From contig AUXH01000296.1 in the NCBI GenBank assembly GCA_000482145.1, positions 1-23,031 on the forward strand: a stretch of 23,031 nt of DNA. The letters are read 5' to 3'. The notes under the pieces were generated by a model. The model was not told the DNA's origin. It saw nothing but the letters and a program-made list of their open reading frames with translations, and ran no database searches. Shown piece by piece: positions 8,578 through 15,935 of the stretch (the stretch's first letter is position 1; every line of letters begins with the position of its first letter). The stretch comes from Strigomonas culicis. Taxonomy: Eukaryota > Euglenozoa > Kinetoplastea > Trypanosomatida > Trypanosomatidae. A program made the position numbers and the translations under genes.

Positions 8578-10650
8578 ATGCACCGCTCGCGCGCCTCGTC
8601 ACGGGGCCTTCGGCGGCCGTGCCTGCGGTCTTTAGCGGAGGTGCGCCGCGCGTGTGCGACGGCGGCCGCCGCCCCCGCCGCGATGCCGGAGGTGCGGTAC
8701 ACGCCGCCGCCGCCGGTGCTGCCGGCCAACTTCACAGACACGCGCGCGCGGCTGTACTTCACGGACCCACTCGTCGGCCTGGGCGTGCGCCACTTTGCGA
8801 AGGGGCAGCTGATCGAGGAGGTGCGCGAGGACACGGACGGGCTGACGTACATCATGGAGGTGTACGACATGCGTCTGTCGCCCATCGCGGAGGTCAGCTC
8901 GCGCGTTTACGTGAAGCGCGGCGAGTCCGCCGCCTTCCACGGCCGCACGATCGGCGGCGTCGTCGCGAAGGTGAATAGCAACGGCACGCTCGGCGTGCTG
9001 CTGGACAACAACGAGTTCATCGTGCAGCTGCCACAGTCGGCGGTGTACCTCTGCGAGGCGCGCAACAAGTTCACACTAACGCCCGAGTACGCGGAGATGA
9101 TGGCGTGGCTGCGCGATGCCGGCGTGCGGCGCCACGCTGACGCGGACCGCATCTGCGGCACCCTCTACCAACGCGGCTGGCGCGTCGACCGGCTCTATAT
9201 GCTGCAGCCGGATGACATCCACTGCATGGTGTACCTGAAGAAGTCGGTGCGCATGATCGTGCTGGAGAAGGCAATCTTCCAGCGGACCCACCACGCGGAA
9301 ATGCGTACCCTGCAGCGCGAACGTATCAAGGAGCGCGACTGGCGCTACTTCATTCAGAAGTTCAGCGGCTTCGTGAGTGCCAACTTCGCCGCGCTGGGCG
9401 TGCTCTCGGTGTTTCTCTGGAACTACCGCAACTACCGCAAGCACCAGCGCTCGTTTCAGGTCGGCCATGCGGTCCACACACTCGTGCACGACCCGCAGAC
9501 ACTCCCGCGCGGGGAGCCGCTGCACCCCTACAACGTGCACTTCGACGGCGAGGATGTGGAGGAGCTGCTGCTGGAGTCCGTTCCCTCGCAGGAAGAGATC
9601 GACGCCCATCGCAGAGCGCGCGCCGCGACGCAGCAGGACGGAGGCGGCGGCGCGCCACCGCCGCCCCCACCGGCAGGCGGTGGTGCCGGCGCCACCCACT
9701 GCGATAAAGGCACGCACAGCGCCTGTCGCGACGGCGCCATCGCGGAGGAGAGCCGGCAGATCCAGCACCAGAACTTTGTCGAGAACTTTGTTCACCGCGA
9801 GGAGGCGGATCGGTGGATACGGCAGGTGCTGCGCCAGCTGAGCACCCACCACCCGCGCGTGACGGTGCTCACCGGCGTGCACGGGTGCGGCAAGAGCGCG
9901 CTGCTCCGCAACGCGGTCCGCAACGAAAAGATGCGCGCCCTCTTCGTCGAGGTGCGGGGGAAGGACGACGTGCTGGCGTGCGTGCTGCGGTCGCTGAAGG
10001 TGCCGAACGTGGACGCCTGCGGCGACTACTCGGACTTCATCGCCGAGGTGTTCACGGAGAGCCGGCGGAGGACGGGCGAGACGCCACTGCTGGTGCTCTC
10101 CCTGCGTGAGGGCAGCGGGCTGGAGCGGGTGTACAATGAGGTGGTCTCCCTGGGCTGCGACCGCCTGCTCTGCCATCTTGTGCTCGAGGTCGCGCTCGAG
10201 GCGATCGATATCAACCACCTGTCACTGCCGCGCATGCAGTTTTACAACGTGCCGAATTTCACGCTGCCCCAGGCGATGGCCTACACGCAGCACCTGCTGG
10301 ACCCGCTCGCCGTGTCGCACTTTTTTGACGTCATGGGGACGAACTGCGATGACATTGATGAGCTCTTCGCGGCGGTCTACCACCGGCAGGAGAGCATCCG
10401 CGAGCATGTCGACCACCGTCTCACCAAGGCGATGCGGCAGCTGCAGCAGCTGTGGGCGGATCACCCCGAGGTCTATGAGGCCCTGCGCGTGCTGTCGGAG
10501 AACCGGTACGAGGACGGGTTTCACGCGGGCGCCTACGTGCCCGTGCTGCAGTCGTCGCTGCTGAAGGACGTCGTCTTGTACGACCCGGTGCAGCATCGGT
10601 GGTTGTTTACCCGCAAGGTGTACCACACAGCCACGCGCTGCTGTTTGTAA
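8578..10650 (+). CDS. Paralogue B: mitochondrial-type membrane P-loop NTPase
   Basis: 690 aa from the ATG at 8578; the upstream open frame has only a TTG at 8527. The N terminus (MHRSRASSRGLRRPCLRSL) is a strong presequence-like Arg/Ser/Leu stretch, with Ala-rich sequence to about 35. Tudor-like region 107-158 (GGVVAKVNSNGTLGVLLDNN), SAM-like region 172-232 (MAWLRDAG...LYQRGWRVDRLYML), basic KERD segment, transmembrane helix 264-283. A long linker of about 150 residues follows, with Pro and Gly runs (codons near 9640-9700). Walker A is G433-VHGCGK-S440. The Walker B position reads PLLVLSLREG (503-512), with a Glu only after the strand. The GTNxxDIDELFAAV block and the C-terminal YDPVQHRWLF...HTATRCCL are present. 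It is the most divergent of the four and shows no long near-identical patch to the others. Confidence 0.85.
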   Translation: MHRSRASSRGLRRPCLRSLAEVRRACATAAAAPAAMPEVRYTPPPPVLPANFTDTRARLYFTDPLVGLGVRHFAKGQLIEEVREDTDGLTYIMEVYDMRLSPIAEVSSRVYVKRGESAAFHGRTIGGVVAKVNSNGTLGVLLDNNEFIVQLPQSAVYLCEARNKFTLTPEYAEMMAWLRDAGVRRHADADRICGTLYQRGWRVDRLYMLQPDDIHCMVYLKKSVRMIVLEKAIFQRTHHAEMRTLQRERIKERDWRYFIQKFSGFVSANFAALGVLSVFLWNYRNYRKHQRSFQVGHAVHTLVHDPQTLPRGEPLHPYNVHFDGEDVEELLLESVPSQEEIDAHRRARAATQQDGGGGAPPPPPPAGGGAGATHCDKGTHSACRDGAIAEESRQIQHQNFVENFVHREEADRWIRQVLRQLSTHHPRVTVLTGVHGCGKSALLRNAVRNEKMRALFVEVRGKDDVLACVLRSLKVPNVDACGDYSDFIAEVFTESRRRTGETPLLVLSLREGSGLERVYNEVVSLGCDRLLCHLVLEVALEAIDINHLSLPRMQFYNVPNFTLPQAMAYTQHLLDPLAVSHFFDVMGTNCDDIDELFAAVYHRQESIREHVDHRLTKAMRQLQQLWADHPEVYEALRVLSENRYEDGFHAGAYVPVLQSSLLKDVVLYDPVQHRWLFTRKVYHTATRCCL

Positions 10651-10797
10651 TGGATCGCATGTTTTTCTCATATAGTTGCATACCGGAAATCACTTTTTTT
10701 TGTTTTTTCTTGGTTCGGTCTCTCCACTCCTGTTCCCATAACGACGAGAGGACTGTGTGCATTTTTCATTCTATAGTGAAGGCATCTTGATGACACA

Positions 10798-10830
10798 TAT
10801 TTCCCCCTTCTCACTCTTTAAAAAAAAAAG
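10798..10830 (+). promoter_or_regulatory. Polypyrimidine tract and spliced-leader acceptor for paralogue C
   Basis: The 287-bp spacer 10651-10937 is A/T-rich. It has a first pyrimidine tract at about 10692-10735 and a second at 10798-10819, then an A run and AG at 10829-10830. That gives a 5' UTR of about 107 nt with no ATG before 10938. Confidence 0.5.
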
Positions 10831-10937
10831 GAAGCAATACAACAGAAAAAAAAAGAATAGCATTGAAAACAGTAACGAACTTGTTAAATAACCGAATAGA
10901 TAATCCGCATCCACATTTATTACCACTCTCTATCGCA

Positions 10938-13058
10938 ATGTTTCACCGGCACCCCATCCGCTACCGTCTCTTCCAGCGGACCAGCGCTGCTCTCCAGGGC
11001 CGAACGCAAGTGGTTTCGTTAGACACCAAGTCACCGTCCGCCAGCACGCCTAGCAGCAGCAGCAGCAGCAGCAGCAGCGCAAAGCTATCGACTGGTGCCG
11101 CCGCGTCCCTCGCCGCCTCCACCATACCGAAAACAACAGCGACCGCCGGCGGCGGTGTGAGCGTCAGCGGCAGCGGCACCGTCTTCTCGCACCCCGGCCT
11201 TGCCGATCTGCGCGTGGCGGTGTACCGCGGGAACACCTGTATCGAGGACACGATTGAGGGCCGCAAGAAGCAGGCCATTGCGATAGGCCACGTGCTGGCG
11301 CAGCTGGACGATCGCACGCTCGCCGTGGAGTTCGAGGAGGGCCTCTACCAGAGCACGCTGCTGCGGCACGGCGAGCGCGTATACGTGGGCTATCAGCGCG
11401 AAGAGTCGGCCGCCGCGGCGGCGGGTTCGGGCGCCGGCGCGGGGCCGGCACCGGGCCCATCCCCCGCCCCGGCCGCCGCTGCCAAGCCGCCACAGCAGCA
11501 GCAGCAGCCGCAGCCGCACTACTTTTTGATGGGCGGCATTGTGCTCAAGACGAACCCCAACGGCACCGTCGGCGTGCTGCTGGACAACAACAGCATCGAC
11601 CTCGCCGTGCCGCGCGACAAGATTTTCTACGCGAGTGGGGTGCTCTCCTTCGTCCGGAGTCAGGAATTTCTGGCGATCGTGGCGTGGGTGCACTCCGCCG
11701 GCGTGCGTTCGCTGCAGGACCAGATCAGCACCGCGGTGGTGCTCTACCGCCGCGGGTGGCGCGCCGACCGCCTCTATCTCCTCGAGATGAGCGACATCCA
11801 CCTGTTGAACCATCTGTCGAAGAGCGACCGCATGTCGCTGATGGAGAAGGCGGAGTGGCAGCGCGACCATCACCGCCAGATGCAGAGTATTTACAAGGAG
11901 CGGATTAAGGAAAAGGACAAGCGGTACTTGTTCTCCAAGTACGCCGGCATCCTCTCCGCGAGCGTCGCCTTCGTCGGTGCCTCCTCCCTCTTCGGCTGGA
12001 ACTACAAGAACTACCTGAAGAAGACGCGCGAGTACCAGATGGGCTTTGCGGTCGATGCGCTCTGCCGCCCGCCGGCACCGGCCACGACGAGTGGCGCTGG
12101 CTGCGGCGGCAGCACGGGTGCGAACGGCAGCGCCGCGAACGGTACCAGCAGCAACGGCAGCGGCGGCGGCGGTGGCGCCGCTCACCCCGGCACCGTCCGT
12201 CGACCGGACGAGGAGCGGTGGATCCGGCAGATCCTGATGCGTCTCGACATCTTCCACCCCCGCGTGGTGGTGCTGACCGGCTACATCGGCTGCGGCAAGA
12301 GCACGCTCGTGCGGCAGGTGCTGCACGACTGCGGCACCAGCTGTGTCTATGTCGATGTGCGGAGCCGCGAGGACACGCTGCGCTCCGTCATCAAGGCGCT
12401 CGGCGTGCTCGACGTGGACGCGTGCGGCGACCCGACGGACTTCATCGCGGAGGCCTGCATGCTCGCGAAGGCCCGCATGCGCGGCAAGATCCCGCTGCTG
12501 GTGCTGAAGCTGCGCGGGGAGGACTCCCTCTCGCGGGTCTACAACGAGGCGGTGACGCTCGCCTGCGACCGCCGCGTGTGCCACCTCGTCATCGAGGTGC
12601 CGATGGAGAGCCTCACGATGGCGAACACGTCGCTGCCGCGGCTGGACTACTACACGGTGCCCACCTTCTCGCGCGCGCAGGCCTTCGAGTACGCGCAGCA
12701 CCGGATCGACCCGCTGGATATGGAGTACTTCCTCGGCGTCGTCGGCACGAACAGCAACGACCTCGACGAGCTCTTCTCGTCGGCGCTGCAGCGCCACATC
12801 ACACCGGCGGAGTACGCGCGGCAGAAGCTGCTGCGCGCGATGCGGCAGGTGCAGAACGCGTGGGCGCACAGCGCACGCGTGAAGCGCGCACTGAAGCAGC
12901 TCGCTGGCTTCCCCTACACGGAGGGGCAGCGCGAGGGCGTCGACGAGGTGAGCCTGCGCGACCCGGCCGTGCGGGACGTGGTCATCTACAACCCGGTGCA
13001 GGACTGCTGGGTCTTCGCGAGCCAGGTGCTGCACACGGCCTCCCGCTGCTGCCTGTGA
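10938..13058 (+). CDS. Paralogue C: mitochondrial-type membrane P-loop NTPase
   Basis: 706 aa from the ATG at 10938; the frame is open back to 10863 but only TTG is available there. N terminus MFHRHPIRYRLFQRTSAAL is presequence-like. A run of nine Ser (AGC repeat, 11052-11078) and Thr/Gly-rich sequence follow. The Tudor-like region is split by an Ala/Pro/Gly/Gln insertion and resumes at 199-230 (GGIVLKTNPNGTVGVLLDNN). SAM-like region 244-305 (AWVHSAG...LYRRGWRADRLYLLEMSDI), then a basic segment and transmembrane helix 337-356. The linker of about 92 residues is Gly/Asn/Ser-rich. Walker A G448-YIGCGK-S455; the Walker B position PLLVLKLRGE (519-528) ends Lys-Leu-Arg. GTNSNDLDELF block and a C-terminal YNPVQDCWVF...HTASRCCL end. 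Bases 12528-12701 are nearly identical to paralogue D. Confidence 0.85.
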   Translation: MFHRHPIRYRLFQRTSAALQGRTQVVSLDTKSPSASTPSSSSSSSSSAKLSTGAAASLAASTIPKTTATAGGGVSVSGSGTVFSHPGLADLRVAVYRGNTCIEDTIEGRKKQAIAIGHVLAQLDDRTLAVEFEEGLYQSTLLRHGERVYVGYQREESAAAAAGSGAGAGPAPGPSPAPAAAAKPPQQQQQPQPHYFLMGGIVLKTNPNGTVGVLLDNNSIDLAVPRDKIFYASGVLSFVRSQEFLAIVAWVHSAGVRSLQDQISTAVVLYRRGWRADRLYLLEMSDIHLLNHLSKSDRMSLMEKAEWQRDHHRQMQSIYKERIKEKDKRYLFSKYAGILSASVAFVGASSLFGWNYKNYLKKTREYQMGFAVDALCRPPAPATTSGAGCGGSTGANGSAANGTSSNGSGGGGGAAHPGTVRRPDEERWIRQILMRLDIFHPRVVVLTGYIGCGKSTLVRQVLHDCGTSCVYVDVRSREDTLRSVIKALGVLDVDACGDPTDFIAEACMLAKARMRGKIPLLVLKLRGEDSLSRVYNEAVTLACDRRVCHLVIEVPMESLTMANTSLPRLDYYTVPTFSRAQAFEYAQHRIDPLDMEYFLGVVGTNSNDLDELFSSALQRHITPAEYARQKLLRAMRQVQNAWAHSARVKRALKQLAGFPYTEGQREGVDEVSLRDPAVRDVVIYNPVQDCWVFASQVLHTASRCCL
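11052..11078. repeat. (AGC)9 coding microsatellite
   Basis: Nine AGC codons encode a run of nine Ser near the N terminus of paralogue C, between the presequence-like segment and the first domain. Such tracts are prone to length change. Confidence 0.95.
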
Positions 13059-13389
13059 AGGAGAGCGTGAGAGAAGGGTGTATAAGAATAAAAGGAATCG
13101 AAGGATGGATAAATACTTAGAAACATATCTCCGCTTGCTTTGTGAACCTCGCTGTGTTGTGTATACTTAACGTCTCTCCTTGTTTTGCTTTTCGAGGCCC
13201 ATGCATAAACAATAACTCTCTCTCTTTTTGTTGTTTATTTTGCTCTTTTTGTATGAACACTGTATATATATCTTTCGCCTCTGTTCTCTTCGCATCTTTT
13301 TTTAAAGTACCTCTTTTTTTTTTGATTCCTTTCTAAGGCTCGTCTTTATCGTAGCAGGACTTGTAGAAGGGATATCTACATCTATACCT
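13059..13389 (+). other. Spacer between paralogues C and D, with splice acceptor
   Basis: 331 bp, A/T-rich, no gene seen. A long pyrimidine-rich stretch (about 13271-13334) leads to AG at 13336-13337, the likely spliced-leader acceptor. The 5' UTR would be about 52 nt with no ATG before 13390. Confidence 0.65.
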
Positions 13390-15480
13390 ATGCTTTTCTC
13401 TAGAAGTCTTATCCGCTGCTCGGCCGCCGCGACGGCGGCCGCGGCCGCATCCACACCACTCCATAGCAATCCGAACGCCTCGCACAGTGTTGGCCGACCC
13501 GACGGCGGTGCCGCCGCACGCCCAGACCTGGGTGGTCTGCGCGCGGCCGCCTTCGTCGACTCGGACTTTCTCGCGACGGCGACGACGCCCTTACTGGAGG
13601 GCACGGTGGGTCCCCATATCCACGACAACGTCTACGCGGTGCGCATGCCCGTGAACCAGCAGCTGTCCCCGGTGTTGGAGATCGGCTGCCGGGTGGTGAT
13701 CAACTACGAGGCTGCGCGGTCGCCAGGGGTGGGGGCCGCCGGCAGCACGAATAGCAGCGGCGGTCTGGTTGTGCGCGTGAATGTGACCGGCACCGTGTGC
13801 GTGCTGCTGGACAACAATCGCATCGACATGGCGGTGCCGCCGCGGCTCATCACGATTGTGCAGTCCACCGCGAACTACCAGCGTGAGAGGGACTACCTGG
13901 ACGTCGTGGACTGGGTGCGCACCGCCGGCGTCGTGCGGCGCCGCCACCAGGAGGACATCGCGATGGTGCTCTTTCAGCGGCGCTGGAGGGTGGAGAAGCT
14001 CTACCTCCTGGAGGGCGAGGACGTGCACTGCATGACGTTCATCCCCAAGAGCGTGCGGATGCGCGTGCTGGATAAGTCGGAGTGGCAGCGCGACCACCAC
14101 CGGCAGATGCGGCAGCTGCTGAAGGAGCGCGTGAAGGAGCGCGACTTTCGCTACCGGCTTACCAAGTACAGCGGCGTCGTGAGCGCCTCGATGGCCTTTC
14201 TCGGCATCGCGATTGCCTTCGCATGGAATGTGAAGAACTACCACTACCAGCAGCGCAAGTACCAGCTCGCGACCGCCGCGGACACCTTCATCAAGCTCCA
14301 CGAGAAAAAGCACCACCATCATCACCAGCACCACCAGCTCGAGAGCGAACAGGCGGCCGGTGCGGGCGGTGGCAGCAGCGCCCCGGCGGCGCCGGCGGCG
14401 ACCACACCGGCGAGCCCGTCGGCCACCGGCGCGCGGCCGGCGGCGAACCCGGAGATCGACCGCGGGCTGCAGCAGCTGCGCGAAGCGCGCGAGGTGGAGG
14501 AGGCAGAGATGGAGGAGGCGGAGCTGGACGAGGCCGAGGCGGAGGACGACACGGACGACACGAGCGTTACGCTGCGCGAGCGGCACTTTGTGCACCGCGC
14601 GTCGGAGGAGCACATCGTGACGCAGGTGCTGCAGCAGCTGGACACGTCGCACCCCCGCATCGTCGTACTGACCGGCCGCTTCGGCTGCGGCAAGAGCACC
14701 GTCTGCCGCGCGGCCGTCGCACAGACGGACCACCCCGCGGTCCAGGTCGACCTGCGGGGGAAGGAGGATACACTGCGGAGCATTGTGAAGGCGCTCGGCG
14801 TGCAGAACGTGGACGTCTGCGGCGATCTGCTCGACTTCGTGGCCGACGCCTGCCGCGAGACGAAGAAGCAGATAGGCGTCGCACCGCTGCTGGTGCTGAA
14901 GCTGCGCGGCCCCAGCACGCTCTCGCGGGTCTACAACGAGGCGGTGACGCTCGCCTGCGACCGCCGCGTGTGCCACATTGTCATCGAGGTGCCGATGGAG
15001 AGCCTCACGATGGCGAACACGTCGCTGCCGCGGCTGGACTACTATACGGTGCCCACCTTCTCGCGCGCGCAGGCCTTCGAGTACACGCAGCACACGGTGG
15101 ACCCCGTCAGCCTCCAGCACTTTGTCGAGACGATCGGCACGAACAGCAACGACCTCGACGAGCTCTTCGCGGCGGTCAACCAGCGCAGCGTGTCGTCGCT
15201 CGACTACACGAATCAGAAGACCATCCGGGCGATGCGGCAGGTGCAGAGCGCGTGCGTGCACCGGCCGCAGCTGCGCAGCGCGCTGACGCGGCTCGCCTCC
15301 TTCCCCTATGATGTGGGCCAGCACACGGGTGTCGATACGAGCAGCCTGCGGAGCTCGGATCTACGCGACATTGTGCTGTACGACCCCGTGCAGGACGTTT
15401 GGGTGTTTCGCACAAAGGCACTGCACACCGCGACGCGGTGCTGCTGGCTCGGCGGCGCCGCGGCGGCTGGCGGGGTCTAA
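13390..15480 (+). CDS. Paralogue D: mitochondrial-type membrane P-loop NTPase, mosaic copy
   Basis: 696 aa. The N terminus MLFSRSLIRCSAAATAAA is presequence-like. Tudor-like region about 98-155 (GGLVVRVNVTGTVCVLLDNN), SAM-like region 169-230 (DWVRTAG...LFQRRWRVEKLYLLEGEDV), basic KERVKERD segment, transmembrane helix 262-281. The linker of about 148 residues is distinctive: a His-rich patch (304-316), an Ala/Pro/Gly stretch, then a highly acidic Glu/Asp/Ala helix (365-392). Walker A G429-RFGCGK-S436; the Walker B position PLLVLKLRGP (499-508) lacks an acid. GTNSNDLDELFAAV block. The shared HTATRCC end is followed by ten extra residues (WLGGAAAAGG-V type) absent from A-C. Bases 14764-14846 match paralogue A and 14920-15093 match paralogue C almost perfectly, including silent positions, so this gene carries conversion patches from both. 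Confidence 0.85.
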   Translation: MLFSRSLIRCSAAATAAAAASTPLHSNPNASHSVGRPDGGAAARPDLGGLRAAAFVDSDFLATATTPLLEGTVGPHIHDNVYAVRMPVNQQLSPVLEIGCRVVINYEAARSPGVGAAGSTNSSGGLVVRVNVTGTVCVLLDNNRIDMAVPPRLITIVQSTANYQRERDYLDVVDWVRTAGVVRRRHQEDIAMVLFQRRWRVEKLYLLEGEDVHCMTFIPKSVRMRVLDKSEWQRDHHRQMRQLLKERVKERDFRYRLTKYSGVVSASMAFLGIAIAFAWNVKNYHYQQRKYQLATAADTFIKLHEKKHHHHHQHHQLESEQAAGAGGGSSAPAAPAATTPASPSATGARPAANPEIDRGLQQLREAREVEEAEMEEAELDEAEAEDDTDDTSVTLRERHFVHRASEEHIVTQVLQQLDTSHPRIVVLTGRFGCGKSTVCRAAVAQTDHPAVQVDLRGKEDTLRSIVKALGVQNVDVCGDLLDFVADACRETKKQIGVAPLLVLKLRGPSTLSRVYNEAVTLACDRRVCHIVIEVPMESLTMANTSLPRLDYYTVPTFSRAQAFEYTQHTVDPVSLQHFVETIGTNSNDLDELFAAVNQRSVSSLDYTNQKTIRAMRQVQSACVHRPQLRSALTRLASFPYDVGQHTGVDTSSLRSSDLRDIVLYDPVQDVWVFRTKALHTATRCCWLGGAAAAGGV

Positions 15481-15790
15481 GGCGGCGGTGTGCGTGGGCT
15501 GCCTTGGCGAGGTTGTGTCGTTGTGAACATATAAGAACAAGCAAACACGCAATAAAAATGGCAAGACATGTGAGTATACGTAAGATGACTTTTATTAAAT
15601 ACGGAGGAAATGAGGGATGTCTTTTATTTGCATGTTCTCTGTCTCACATAACCTCTTCTCTTTGTCTACTTTAATCGCTCTTAGTCGTCTAATTATTATT
15701 TCTCTTTTCAGTTTTTTTTTCCCGTTCTTTTTTCTGCCCGGTCTATCACTCGTGTTGGGAGAACATATAAAAACAGATTTCCTGTGACAG

Positions 15791-15820
15791 CTCCTTTCTT
15801 TTTGTCTTCTCTTTTTTTAG
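15791..15820 (+). promoter_or_regulatory. Polypyrimidine tract and spliced-leader acceptor for amastin gene
   Basis: An uninterrupted-looking CT/T tract ends directly in TTTAG (AG at 15819-15820), a textbook acceptor. The 5' UTR is about 115 nt, A/C-rich, contains a (CA)n run at 15851-15865 and has no ATG before 15936. Confidence 0.7.
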
Positions 15821-15850
15821 ACACATTCAAAGAAGTAGTAGAAAGAAAAG

Positions 15851-15865
15851 ACACACACACACACA
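15851..15865. repeat. (CA)n run in amastin 5' UTR
   Basis: A short pure AC/CA dinucleotide tract, followed by further ACAC-rich sequence to about 15890. Confidence 0.85.
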
Positions 15866-15935
15866 TACCCACACCCATAAACACACACCAATAACAGCAA
15901 ACACGTTTATCTAACAAAAAAAAAGTACTTGTACC

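Larger units (their letters stand above)
15481..15935 (+). other. Spacer between paralogue D and amastin gene
   Basis: 455 bp, A/T-rich. It contains the 3' UTR of paralogue D, several T-rich tracts (about 15640-15740), the amastin acceptor and a (CA)n run. Short open frames crossing it are low-complexity and overlap gene ends; I call none of them. Confidence 0.75.

Noticed and set aside
6193..15480. Relation of the array to T. cruzi retrotransposon hot spot (RHS) proteins
   Set aside because: Both have P-loops and form families, but the Walker A context and the Tudor/SAM/TM layout do not match what I recall of RHS, and there are no retroelement remnants nearby.
6193..15480. Bacterial STAND-type defence system acquired by transfer
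   Set aside because: Codon use and GC content match the neighbouring genes, each gene has its own splice acceptor, and the N termini look mitochondrial; nothing indicates recent transfer.
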